Origin: Nageia nagi
Lineage: Eukaryota; Pinophyta
Assembly: GCA_050084985.1 (NCBI GenBank)
Contig: JBITNC010000001.1
Span: 114,328,001 to 114,392,000, forward strand
DNA: 64,000 nt
Direction of reading: 5' to 3'
Positions 11,366-23,305 of the stretch are shown here, piece after piece (positions within the stretch are counted from its first letter, which is position 1; each line of letters opens with the position of its first letter). The notes below the pieces were generated by a model. The model saw only the letters and a program-made list of their open reading frames with translations. It made no database searches and was not told the origin of the DNA. A program made the position numbers and the translations under genes.

Positions 11366-12635
11366 AAGTAGCTTTTTAAAGTTTTACATAAGTATGATGG
11401 CTCTAAAATGATACCATATGAGTACTATCAAGATGTATATTTGTTGGATTTGAGCTTCAACATTACTGATGAAACTATGATGACAAGGTTACTATCACAC
11501 TCTTTTGAAGGCAAAGTAATCGAGTGGTTTAGAACTATCACCTCCCAATCTATAAATTCATGGAGAGAGTTGTGTTAGGCTTTGATTAAAATATTTTCTA
11601 CAAATGGTGATGATAGCATGTTCTTTAGTCTCATAGCATGTATTAAAATACATCCATATGAATTTATTGATGATTTTAATATCATATTTGAAAGAACATA
11701 GAAGTCCATACCAGTAAGGATTAGACCAATAAATACTCAAGCTTTGGTATATTATATAAAAACTTTTCTACCTAACCTCAATATGCTTATTGTTATGTTA
11801 GGAGATACATTTTCAAATATTTACTAGATAACAAAGATTGTATAACATACCCTAGTGTCTTTTAGTAAAATATAATCTAGAAAAATCATACCTGTATTTC
11901 CAAGTTTACCTCCCAAGCAAGCTCCACAAATAGGTCACCCTGGATTTTTGCCTTACCACCTTTTACCAAACCTATTATTCAAAATTATCAATGAGCATTA
12001 CTTTCTCTTACATCTACAAGTACTGGTACTAAACCTAAATCTTAAGAAGAAGAAAGAATAAAACAATTGAAGATAACTATCAATAATCTAACCAACAATC
12101 TCACTCTACAAGAAAGGTAGAATCATGGTTTTAAATATGTAAATATGATAATTAGTGTCAACCAAGATTTGAACCCAAGGTCAACCAGCTAGAATAGTTT
12201 AATTCTCCTAAAATAATTAAGAATGTTGTTATGATCAGTTTTATAGATAGTGCTACTTCAAGCATTTTGAAATGGTGTCCATTGTGTTCAACTCCTCATT
12301 TTTCAAATTCATATGTAGTATATCAACATCAGTATTTAAAGTTACATTCTAACCAAATGGTAGAACTTGCTTTAGATCTTGCTATCGACCTCACAATGGT
12401 CAACTTTTTGATTCTAGGATATGTTAGAGAATAAGCAAGTTATGTTCAAACCAAAGCAACTTCTTAAGTAACTCCATAGCAACCTCAAGCCACTCAGTAG
12501 TATCAAGCTCCCACTCAAGCCCAACTTGAACCTAAGAAAGTTAAGACTCCCTTAGCTAAACCTTAGAACCAACATCATCAAGTCCCATCTAATCTGGGTA
12601 CTATTCCATCAATTTCAAGTACTATTCCCTCAAAC
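11366..12635 (+). pseudogene. GyB gag (broken)
   Basis: This is a capsid gene of the plant retrotransposon gag type. The conserved block lies at 11400-11700: a Tyr-rich lead (PYEYYQDVYLL), then ITDETMMTRLLSHSFEGKV, then EWFRTI and a SINSW spacing, which is the F..sL.g.A..W......I.sW pattern of the family. The Leu/Phe-rich second half continues to about 11880. A Pro/Gln-rich linker follows. A CPLCSTPHF stretch at 12281-12310 may be what is left of the zinc knuckle. Several stops (mostly TAG) break it. Confidence 0.75.
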
Positions 12636-13370
12636 TTGGGTACTAATATTCAAGGTGAAACAAACCTTGCTACAATGAGAAAAGAACTCTCGAAGAAAGA
12701 AATATATGATACTTTAAGATATCCTTTCATCATTGATTATCATAATGAAAAGACTACTCAACATTTCAAAATACATCAACAAGCAAAAACAAGTAAGTCC
12801 ATTCCATATGCTTTGTATAATATTGTGGAAGAATTGAAGAAAACTCCTAGGATGACTATATTTGATACATTAAAGATACCAAATCAATTAGATCTTCTGG
12901 AAGAAGCTTTAAAATTAAGAAATAGTAAAAAGAGAACAAATGAAGAGAATCCTATCTATGCTATATCTGAAGTTATCCCTCTAGCTCTAATAGGTGTAAC
13001 AAGAACCTCACCTTTCTATTTATCCCTAAGATTAGAAGGCTGGGTAGTAAACAATTGTATGATTGATATTGGAGCTACCATAACTATTATCCCTAGAACT
13101 TTTATAGATGAAATGAAATTGTACATTACAAGATGCATTGACGGTGTCATACAATTAGATTCTTCCTTAGTAGTCGTTGTTCGTAGTGTTAAATATGTTC
13201 AAATAACCTTGAATTCCTTTCCTAATATTCGTGTTGTCTAAGATATTACTGTAGTTGATCTTACACCTCTATTTAACATATGCCTTTCTAGATAATTTAT
13301 TGCTAAATTGGGAGAGTACCTAGCCTTAAACTATAGTCATCTTCTACTTCCTTTCCAAAATAAATAGGTA
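12636..13370 (+). pseudogene. GyB aspartic protease region
   Basis: An open stretch of 201 codons (12636-13241) covers the linker after Gag and the protease core. The active-site loop reads MIDIGATITIIP, with D-I-G-A near 13060-13075. The family norm is D-T/S-G-A/S, so the loop is nearly intact. A stop at 13240 cuts off the last part of the fold. The domain processes the polyprotein in active elements. Confidence 0.8.
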
Positions 13371-13599
13371 AAGATTTTGAATGAAGACACTAAAACTATC
13401 CATATCAAGAGGATCAATGAAGTAAATTGTATGAATGATCCATAACCAATGAAGATATTTAAAAGTGACACACTAAGGTAATCACTACTAATAACTAAAG
13501 TTCTATCAGCAAATGATTTGAATTAATAAGTCATAAATGCTAGCATGGGCAATTATTATCTATATGAGAAAGTTTAGCTAGTTTAAATTACTACTAATA

Positions 13600-14490
13600 A
13601 AGAACATGAGGTATGGATGATGTATTTTGATGGTTCTTGATGTAGACATGGATGTGGAGCTGCATTAGTCTTCAAATCTCCTAAGGGAGCTACCAACTAT
13701 TCTCCTTTCAATTCATTTGGACCTATACAAACAATGCTATTGAGTATGAAGCCCATTATTTAGGGTTATCTAAAGCAATTAGTATAGGTATTATATACCT
13801 AATTGTCCATGGTGATTATGAATTGGTCATCAAGTAAGTCAAAAATCAAGTTAGTGCAAAGCACCATTATCTAAAGAACTATAGGAATAGAGCATGGGAT
13901 TTATTGGAGTCATTTCTAGCAATCAATTTTACATCTATTTTGCAAAGGCACAACCAAATAGCTGATGCACTTGCTAGAAGAGGAGCACATTATAAAAGAG
14001 GAGCTCTTGGAGTCAAAGTTTAGTGTAGGCCTTTAGTACTTGATGTTGCAAACTTCTAGCAGGTATTTGACTCTGATGACCATATTGTCAACTTTCTCAT
14101 AGAAGTAGTGGCTCACACTTTTGGTACTCAAAAAATGCCTTATTATTTCTAAGAATTAGATATTATTCAACTTAGAAATAATGTAATACTAAAAGGACTG
14201 CTCTCTTTCGATAGACTATTTGATTCAGAAGATATCCTAAAATTTGATTCTTCAATCATCTTAAAGGAGAATTATATTAAGCTAGAAGTAGATCCTGGTA
14301 AATACATAAAAGTTGGTTTAGAGTGTTCTAATGTAGAAAAGGCTGCTATATATTAGATTTATCATGAGTTTTCCCAAGTAATTGCCTAGACTTATGATGA
14401 TCTTAAGATATATGAAAAAGATATCATCCAACACATGGTTGAACTTGAATCAGAAGCTAAATCATACATGCAAAAATAGAAACCCATAAA
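13600..14490 (+). pseudogene. GyB RNase H-like domain before RT, plus linker
   Basis: The same extra RNase H as in GyA, again between protease and RT. The acidic residues are YFDGS (Asp 13629-13631), EYEA (Glu near 13748), HGDYEL (Asp 13814-13816) and IADALARR (Asp 13974-13976). A linker follows that contains LRNNVILKGLLSF and KEN.IKLEVD-like codons and is shared with GyA. Stops and a frameshift near 13740 break it. The same position in two diverged copies shows the domain order is ancestral to the family, not a local rearrangement. Confidence 0.82.
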
Positions 14491-15735
14491 TCCAAAGATA
14501 GAAGAAACTATGAAATATGAGTTAATCAGGCTCCTTGATTCAAAAATCATTTATCCTATCAAGCATTCTTCTTGGGTTGCAAGAAAGAAAAATGTAAAAA
14601 TCAGACTCTATGTTGATTTCAAAAATTTTAATAGTGTACCTAAAAGATAATTATCCTCTCCCTCCTATGGAGTAGATCCTACATATAGTAGTTGGAGCTT
14701 ACTATTTTACAATGATTGATGGTTACTTAGGATTTAACTAGATTTGGATGAAGGATGAAGATCAATTCAAAATATCATTTACAACTAAATGGGGGACATT
14801 TGCTTTTCAAAGGATGCCATTTGGTCTTTCTAATGTAGGAGCTACTTTTCAAAGAGCCATGGATCATGTATTTGGTGAGTTAATAAACAAGATTATATTG
14901 ATCTATCTAGATGATACCACTATCTTCTCCAAAAGTAGAAGTGATCACTTGGAACATCTAAGATTAGTATTTGAAAAATGTATGAAGTTTGGCATTTCAA
15001 TCAACCCAAAAAAGTTAGTTTTTATGGCCAACCAAGGAAAATTACTTGGTCATATTATCTCAAAAGAGGGACTAGTAATTGATCTAGATAGAATAAAAGC
15101 TATAGAAGCATTACCACTCCCCTCTAACAAGAAGGCCTTACAATCATTCCTTGGTCAGATCAATTTTGTTAGGAAATTTATTAATAATTTTTCAAAAATT
15201 GTATCTCCAATCACTTCAATGCTAAAGAAAGATGTATTTTCCTAGTCATGTGAGGCAAAAATACTTTCAAAGAGATAAAAAAGGCTATAACAGAAGCTAT
15301 TATGCTTAAAAAACTAGATATGTCAAAAGATTTCATCATGTATGCACATGGAGCAAACAAAAGCATTGATGAAATTTGTACACAAAAGGATGATAATAAT
15401 GAGGAAAACTTGATTACCTTTCATAGTGAAACATTGCATCGACACCAACAAAGGTACACATTTATTGAAAAGTAAGTGTTTTTCATTATGAAGGGACTTA
15501 AAAAGTTCAAACATTATGTCTCTCATAGTAGAATCCTTGTATATACTATTCATCCAAATGTAAGAAATTATATTATACAAGGAGATCTAGGTGAAAGAAA
15601 AACTAGTTGGATTACTAAAATAATGGAATATAACATAGAGATTAAGGCAACTAAGTTTATTAGAGGTAGGGCTCTCTATGAAAGTATGGCTGAAGCTTCA
15701 CATATGATTTCTCTTATGGAGGATAAATAATAACT
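14491..15735 (+). pseudogene. GyB reverse transcriptase and RNase H (partly open)
   Basis: A Ty3/gypsy RT. The fingers (14500-14640) are frameshifted. The palm and thumb are open from 14748 to 15245 with KWGTFAFQRMPFGLSN, the catalytic YLDD at 14904-14915, LGHIISKEG and the ALQSFLGQINFVRKFI connection motif. The linked RNase H follows at about 15245-15735 (DFIMYAHGA, then FIMKGLKKFKHYV, then YNIEIKATKFIRGRALYESMAEA as separate blocks). The first stop after RT is TAG at 15243. This is the best-preserved enzyme domain in the array. Confidence 0.9.
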
Positions 15736-15779
15736 TAATCAAGAAAGTAACTAGATTAAGCAAATCATAGTTTATTTTC

Positions 15780-17051
15780 AAACTAACAAGTGCCTTGAAG
15801 CTTTGGATAGATTCCCAAAAAGGAGATTCAAGTTGTATGCCCTTAAATTTATCATTGTAGATGATCACTTATATAGAAAAAATTTTAATCAAACCCTTCT
15901 TATATGTGTGACTCAAGATGAATCCTATAGAATATTGCATGAATTTCAGTACAAATTCTCTAACAGGAATTATAGTGGACCAACTATAGTAGTAAAGGTA
16001 TTATCAGCTAGATATTATTGGCCCACTATATTTTAGGATTCATTCAAGATTGCCTAGGAATGTGATAAGTTCAATAGGTTTGTGGGAAAGAGAAGCTAAG
16101 CTACCATGACTCTCAAACCTATGGTAGTTGAAAAGCCTTTTCAACAGTGGGGTATGGACTTCATTGGTGTTATAAACCCAAATTCCTCAACAAGCTACAA
16201 ATTTATTTTAACTGCAATAGATTACTTCACTAGATGGTTAGAGGTTATGCCATGCAAAAATGCATATCTAGAAGTGGTAATAGAAATGATTAAAAGGATA
16301 ATCACCTATTTTGGAATCCCATAGGCTATAGTGTCAAATAATAGTTTGACATTTACTAGAGGCAATCTATCAAGCCTTGTAGCTCAGTATGAAATTTACT
16401 GGTTATTCTCTTCAAACTATTACCCATAAGGTAATGGGTTAGATGAATCAACTAACAAAAATTTGACTCAAATCATCAAGAGAATAATTGAAAGGAATCC
16501 CAAATAGTGGCATACATAGTTGGAATATGCATTATGGGCTGATAGAATTAGTATAAAATCAGTAATAAAGACATCCCCATATGCATTGATATATGGTAAA
16601 AGACTAGTGTTTCTAGAACTCATAGAGTTACCAACTTTAAAAATCCTACAAGAAATGGAAGACCATGGTTTTGAGCCACTATAGTCTAGATATAATTAGC
16701 TCCTAAAATTGGAGAAAAATTGGAACAAAGCATATGAGTCATTCCAACATCGCCAGTATATTGTCAAGAGGTGGGTTAATAAGAAAAATGTTTCCCAAGT
16801 GAAGTTTGAATCAAGTTAAGAAAAAGTCTTCCTGAGTGAAGTTTGAACCGGGTCATATTGTTCTCAAATGGGATGAGGAAAGAGAAAAACCTAAAAGACA
16901 TCAAAAATTTGACTCTCTTTGGAGTAGGCCTTACATCATTACCCAAGCTATGCAAAATAATGTATTCAAGTTACAAGATGTTACCGGGTCTCAAGAATTA
17001 CCTATTCCCATCAATGGGATCTATTTAAAACATTACTGGGTAATAAGGTAA
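15780..17051 (+). pseudogene. GyB integrase (broken)
   Basis: Integrase with the zinc-binding domain (15803-16090; second His and second Cys lost), the catalytic core (16106-16560) and the C-terminal domain (16836-17051). The first catalytic Asp is intact in WGMDFIG (16157-16159). The second site reads SNN instead of xDN. The Glu is kept in GNGLDEST (near 16447). The C-terminal part has VLKWDEE, SLWSRPYIITQA and INGIYLKHYW. A tandem duplication of about 38 bp (16783-16850) interrupts the junction before the C-terminal domain. Confidence 0.85.
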
Positions 17052-17570
17052 GCTTTTATTCTTTGCAAGGCATTATATAGTGTAAATATTGTATATAAAA
17101 AAAATAAAATAAAATAAAATAGTTGCATAATTTTCAAAAAAATAAAGTCTTTAATGATCAAATTTAATTCAGTATTATTAAGAGTTAATGTCGATGTACT
17201 GTTTAGCTATCAGCTTTAATTTAGCTTAGTCAAGAGTTAATGCTAATATGTTGCTTAGCTAACACTAAATTAAATAGCATTTAAGGAAAGATTTCTTTGT
17301 ATTTTATGAACCATTGTATAAATACAACAAATAAAGTCTAGTGTACTTTGAAATTACTAATCCAGCCTATGCCAACTCAATCCATACAATGTGTAGGTCT
17401 CAAGATCCTCAAGAAGTAATTGCCATTAATGGAAATTTTTCCAACCAAGGATAAATTAAACTCCTCCCATACTCTATAGTTTGGCACTTAGCTAATTTCG
17501 AGCACTCAAGTTTCCAAAGCATTCAAAGTTTAAAAATTTTAGAGCCAAGTTGTCTTGAGAAAGAGAAAGG
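17052..17570 (+). promoter_or_regulatory. GyB spacer with an internal TATAAATA before the extra ORF
   Basis: Spacer of 519 bp between integrase and the extra ORF. It includes an (AAAAT)n stretch at 17098-17121 and TATAAATA at 17317-17324, about 250 bp before the ATG at 17571. The octamer is the same as the TATA box of the LTRs. It could drive a separate mRNA for the extra ORF. It is not kept in GyA, so the role is only inferred. Confidence 0.35.
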
Positions 17571-20500
17571 ATGCAGAACCTCACATCACCTAGATTGTTA
17601 TTTTCAATGACAACTAGAGGTTCAAGAAAAGGTGTTAATATCATGGTGACCTCTCAATCATCCTCTATAGCTAAAGTGAAACAACTCAACATTGACCTAC
17701 TCTCTTTACAAGAAGAATATCTTGAGCATGCACCAAGAGTGAAGTGGACTAAGATGGGAGTAATCAATCATATGGATACATGGAGAGCTAACCCTAGCCA
17801 CATTATTTTGAAGCTTAAGACACCTAAATTGAGTAGAAAAGAAAATTCACTTGCTCATTCAAGGAGATATCTTATGATTAATCAAGGCTTGGCATATTAT
17901 GTTCCCTATGAGTCCTTTACCTACCCTATGCTCTTGTGCTCCCTAGCATATTGGCATTATAAAAAGGGGTACCAAATTGGAGTGTTCAAAAGCACCAAAG
18001 AGGGAGATACTTCTAAGCTGGTGTTTGAAGTAGTGTTAGATTACTCTCTTGACTCCATCATCCAAGCATTTGCTATTACAATAGACTAAACATTTCATGT
18101 TAAAAAACAAATTGATTTGAAAAAGTAGAAACATGATTTTTATATTAATCAATATAAAATGCTTAGCTTGGTCGGTGGGAGATACCAAGATAGCAAAAAA
18201 GTAAAACTCTTACCGAGCTACCAAATAGCTCTTTTTGAAAGGAAGAAAGATAGATAAGTGTTGTAGGCACTCATGATCATCCTAGAAAAGAAGACCCAGA
18301 TTGAAGTAGACAAAGCCATGGTGTGCATGGCTTATAATATTTCAAAAGCCCACATTTGCTATGATTTCCTAGCTTTCATAATTGAAGAAATTAAGAGATG
18401 TTTGTTTGAGATTAAAAAATTATATTTTAGACATTCTTCATATCTTTGGTGGCTCTTTTTCCATCAAAATGTGGACAAACTTATAGAGTTAGGCTCCCAA
18501 TTGAGCCAACCAGTTCCAGTTTTATGCTGATGCTAATTGACTTGATGGTGCTAATTTTGACCAAGTTGCATGGATCCTACTACTAGTTCATTGAAAAGTT
18601 CTATGCAATTGCAATAAAAATTTTGATTGGAAAACTCTCCATTAGGTTGCAAAAAAGCACAATATGGGAGCTACAAGTTGAAAATAAAATCAATGATTGT
18701 TACTTCTTGAAAAATTGTATCATAATAATTATGGGTATTTTGAAAAACCTTTCTTTTTGCTTAAATATGTTACCATCTAGTTGTATTCAATAGAGATGGG
18801 TAGAAAAATTTGTGCCATAGAGAGTAAATATGGGTTTGGGGAAAATTTTAAGTCTATTGTAAATATACTAGCTTCTACTGAGAATTTTACTCTTTTAAAG
18901 ATAGGATGTATAGATAGTATAGCTCAATTTATTGTATAGAATTTCAAATTAGATAAGGTGGGAATTGAATGGATGTATGACCCATTAGGGGAAATGACCT
19001 AGATAATAAGGACTAGTAAGTAATGTCCAACATTCATTCATGACAGTAAGCTCCATATAGAATATTTTGTAAAGAAAATTGAGCAAAAGGTAGAAATGTA
19101 CCCAAATTAAGAATTTGTACCCTTGAATAAGGCCTAGATGGCCTTAGAAGGAATACGATAATATATGAATTGGAAAAATAAGAGGCAAGATTTTGTCCTT
19201 AACCTAGAGGTCCTCACTTAATTAGCATATCTTGGATGGGGTACCTATAAAATTTATTATTTTACAAGATTCAAATTTGAGTATATCACAAAAATTCATC
19301 ACATTGAAGGTGAATTATTTGAAAAATTCAAATATGATAAATATTGGGAGGTAGAGTACTCCTAAGATCCTCTACTAGAGTTGGGACAACCTCTTCCTCC
19401 TCATTTTTGTTAGAAACCTATTATAGAGGAGAGGACAATGCAAATAGAAGAACCATCTAGCATGGTTTATATTCCAAAGAAGGGAGAACAAAACCCTTCA
19501 AACACCACCACTTCTTGGTAACCTTCTCCCAAAAAGAAAAGAAAAGTTCAAACTCTTGCTCAAAGATAACAAATATTGGAGAAGGAACAAAAGCCTATAA
19601 AAAAAGCCCCATTCAACTATAGTAAGGTCATAATTACAAATGATTGTACCTTCACCTTCAATGATAATAGAAGAAGTCCCAAATGTGGTGATAAAACAAA
19701 TAAATTTTTTTGATATAGATAAAATCAAAGAGCCATAGGATGCAAATACTAGTGTTGTTGAACAAGTTTAGGAACAATAATAAGAAGAAACCCTAGAAGA
19801 GGGAAAAAGCTAGACTCAACAAAGTAGGAGATGTATACTAAGGCCAATAAGATAATAGCAGTTGCACTAGGAGGAGGGTTGAGAGATGATGATGATGATG
19901 ATGAATCTAGGAAAAAGGACTCTGGCCCAATGGATAAGCCTGAAGAATAAGGTGAGGACATGGAAGAAGCCAAACTTGAGCTAAAAGTCCAATAGTTAAC
20001 TTCTCCCTAGTAGTCCTAACCAATTCAACAAGTTGAGACACCTATTATAGGTGAAATTATTTCTACTTATTCTTTTATTCCTATAGCCTCATAAGAGGAA
20101 ATAAAGTCAATTTTTTTTACACAAATTGTAGAGCCCATTGATTGGTCAACTTTTGTTAATAAATCTCCTATGCTCCCTGAGCAACAATCAAGAATTTTAA
20201 GTAAAGTAAGAAATATGGGAGATATGAAAATTGCTCAGATGCCTTTCAAAGAAGGGTAGCTAGATTTTACTCCCATGATAGTAATAGATGTAAATATGCA
20301 GAGCACACCAACTATTGACTAGTCTAGGTTTCTTGTAAATACTTCAATGGTAGCTGGTAAAAGTCTTCAAACAATGGAAACTAAAATAGGGAAATTGAAT
20401 AAAAAGATTGATCAATATAAGGAAGACTACTCCCTTAAAGATAATATAGTAGTTGGGTTGCAGAATAAGAATAAAGAATTAATTTTAAAGCTTGAGAAAT

Positions 20501-21414
20501 AGAAAATAAAATTTGATAAGAGCATGGCAATATCAAAAGCTAAGCTAGATATTGTAAATCAAGTGATAGAAGAACTCAAAGCTTGGGCTATAGTTATGGA
20601 TTTTCAAAAGATAAAACAAATTAAGATCAAGATGCAAACAATCAATGCAACAAATAAAGTGCTATTAGATGATAATGCAAAGCTGTTACTGGTTATGAAA
20701 AATTTTAGAAAATCCTTGGTAGAGCAAGTTGGTGATAAAATGATAACATTATCTCACTTGCATCTGCTCAAGGAGGAAGCTATAAAGGCCATTAAATAAT
20801 TTCATGCTCAAAATACTCTTCATAAGTTAGCTCTATATATACCCAAAATAATTTTGGAAAGGATGCAGGTCTAATTGAGAATTTTGATGGAAAAAGAGTT
20901 TACAATAGTCTCCTCCAAGCCAAAACAATCATACTAGAAAAGGATATAAGAAATTTGTGAATTCCAAAGTTTAGTATTTAACATGGATATAAATAAATAT
21001 CAACTCATAATAGAGCTAGGATTTATTAACAAATTCTTTAATTAACATGAAGGATCCAAATTATGGGAGGAGCAAAATATACAAGGTAGTGCTACCAATT
21101 GGGTAGCTAATACCATTCAATTATTGAAATAATATTTTTTTTGAAAAATAAATCTTAGGTCTTCAACAAATAAATGAGTTGGCTCAAGAAGCCATTATAA
21201 AATTTTTACATGCTAGAAGGTTAAACAGTGTCCTAGAGGGTTCAAAGTAGATATAGAGAAGATTAAGGCATCTACCATCCTATCACAAGTTGATTATAAA
21301 GATCTAAGTGATCTAAATAAAATAATGCAAACATTTCTCTCACCAGACATGCTAGTAGCAATTGAGACTACAACCAGGTCCACTTTTGGGTAGGCCACTA
21401 GTAGTAGCAGTTGA
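17571..21414 (+). pseudogene. GyB extra 3' ORF, about 1280 codons, unknown function
   Basis: A long extra coding region in sense orientation after integrase. It starts at the ATG at 17571, is open for 172 codons (to 18089), and then continues with scattered stops to TGA at 21412-21414. From N to C: MDTWRANP and YYVPYESFTYP blocks; a helical block with KKTQIEVDKAM (18288) and FRHSSYLWWLFFHQN (about 18430-18475); a CAIESKYGFG block (18810); a nuclear-localisation motif PKKKRKV (19528-19548); six Asp in a row (19885-19902); and a Lys/Glu/Leu-rich coiled-coil part (20400-20800). No signal peptide or membrane segment is seen. GyA carries the same ORF. I do not recognise the family. It could be a nuclear accessory protein of the element, but that is inference from the NLS alone. 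Confidence 0.72.
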
Positions 21415-21884
21415 AGGGTTCTATTCTCCAGTAGGCAGAGACCCCAAAGAGCCACCAGAAGATTGTATTCCTTCAAAATAACATTCAAAAAATTAAGGTA
21501 ATTCTATTATTTTTCATTATTTATTATTTCATTCTTTACTACCTAAGAGCTATGTATATAAGAGTACTTAGGAGAACACTATTCTTTTAGAGTCTTCATA
21601 AGTTGTAAAATCTTTGTATTCTTTCATTTTAAATCCCTCCTCTACTTATTTCTTTTTGTTAAGGTGTTAAGAGTCATATTTTTAGTAGTACCTAGAAATT
21701 ATGTAAATAAGGATACCTAAGAGTTATGTCAATAAGAGTTATATCAATTCTATTACTTTTTATTCTTTAGTGATCAAGAGTTGAGCATGCCATGGAGTCA
21801 TATCATCTTATTCAATATACTCAAGAAGTCATGTATGTAAAATTTTCTTGAAATCATATTTATTGCCTTAGAGTCTCTAGGAAT
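21415..21884 (+). other. GyB 3' untranslated tail
   Basis: Non-coding tail leading into LTR-B. It includes GGTTCTATTCTCCAGTAGG (21418), shared with the GyC tail at 23381, and a CTATGTATATAAGAGTAC block shared with GyA. Confidence 0.55.
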
Positions 21885-21929
21885 TGTTGGCACAAATGTC
21901 CAAAACTTGTACATATTTAGAGTTCAACT

Positions 21930-22170
21930 TTTGAAGAATATCAATAGTGCCCAAGGATTTTGCAGGATGATGTCACAATTTTTGGTAAAAATAAATGGGC
22001 CCCGATAGAATCAAAACATCAACAGTACTTGAGGATTTTGAAGGATGACATCATAATTTTTGGTAAAAATAAGTGAGTCCTAGTAGAATTAGAATATCAA
22101 TAGAGCTTAAGGATTTTGAAGGATGACATCATGATTTTCAATTAAAATCAATAGGTCTTGTAAGAACCAA
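21930..22170 (+). promoter_or_regulatory. U3 triple tandem repeat, LTR-B
   Basis: Three units of about 78 bp with octamers TGATGTCA (21968-21975), TGACATCA (22046-22053) and TGACATCA (22124-22131). Each is one deamination step from TGACGTCA, on one strand or the other. Confidence 0.6.
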
Positions 22171-22792
22171 ATCATCAACAAAGCCTAGAAGAAGAACATA
22201 GAGCCTACCAAGCAAGTGAAAGGGTAATGCATGAGAAAGAACACTCAGGTCCACTTCATCTTAAGTGTTTGACCCTTGGGGCCCTATTAATGTGTCAACA
22301 CCAACTCATTTCCACATAACAATGGTATTTCTTCTTGAACCAAGTGAACATAATGTCTATCAACCACCATTGCTTTGATTATTAGCATTCATAGTAGAGA
22401 TCATAAAGATTACAAAGAAGTAGATAGCAGTTGATAAAGCATAATGCCAAATCATAATAATCAATGTTTAATAAAATAATTATTCAATCAGCTATAGTGC
22501 TACCTTCAATTAGCTATAGTGCTACCTTCAATCAGCAATGGTGTTATATTCAAAAAGCTATAGGGTTGAAGAAGGAGCAATCAATGACATGTTAGAAGGA
22601 TTGTGACTTTATGAACATGGCTAGCTAGAAATTGCAAATTCCTAGATAATTATATTGATTAGTACTTGTTCACTATATAATCTAGCATAGTTATAGTATT
22701 TATGTAAATAATGCTATTTTAGTTATTTCATTCAATATTAGTAGTAATATATATTAATAAAACCTAACCACCCAAGGAGATGGGGGAAGTTA

Positions 22793-22800
22793 TATAAATA
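22793..22800 (+). promoter_or_regulatory. TATA box of LTR-B
   Basis: TATAAATA after a purine block (GGAGATGGGGGAAG), at the same place as in LTR-A. Confidence 0.7.
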
Positions 22801-23305
22801 AATAGCTTTTAGAAATAAAAAAAGATCAAACATTTTAGCAAATTTATTCTAATCTACAAGAGAAATTCACATATGATAATACAAATAGACAATGCTTTGC
22901 CCTCTTACAACAAAGTGGATATTATTGCTTTTGTGAATGTTATGTGTGGAATGTTTTCTTCAAGTTGTGGCTGTGTGTTGTGATTATGAGACCCCAAGTG
23001 CAAGGTAGCTTGCTATTTTTAATCTTAGTTATGGATTGCTACCTATGTTGCAATGCCCTAGTTGTAAATTTCTTGTTTTAGTTGTTTATTTGCTTATCTC
23101 TTTCCTATAACTCTTCATCTTTTTATTCCTTTCCTATTACTTTTAACCTTAAATATAGATAGGAATAGACCTATAAATTGGATACTGAATAGAAAACCAA
23201 CATGAGCACATCCCCACCACCTTATACTCTTTCAAGGAACCTACCATTGCTAGAAGTCAAGAACACAACTAGACCAAACCATTGAGGTTACACTATATTG
23301 ATCAA

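Larger units (their letters stand above)
9517..23305 (+). mobile_element. GyB: full-length Ty3/gypsy element, LTR-A to LTR-B
   Basis: A complete but decayed Ty3/gypsy element of about 13.8 kb: LTR (1.4 kb), internal region of about 11 kb, LTR. Domain order is Gag, protease, RNase H, RT, RNase H, integrase, extra ORF. It is better preserved than GyA, and several domains stay open for 70-200 codons. Because only one LTR separates it from GyA, and LTR-B is followed by another Gy tail, it is one unit of a tandem array, not a lone insertion. Confidence 0.85.
21885..23305 (+). repeat. LTR-B, 3' LTR of GyB
   Basis: About 1.42 kb, colinear with LTR-A. It carries the three U3 repeats, a TATA box and the same 3' pyrimidine-rich part. 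Its right end is joined directly to the 3' tail of another Gy copy, so it is also the left border of the deleted GyC unit. Confidence 0.82.

Noticed and set aside
19498-19973. Minus-strand open frames with Ser runs
   Set aside because: Shadows of the NLS and Asp-run part of the extra ORF in GyB.
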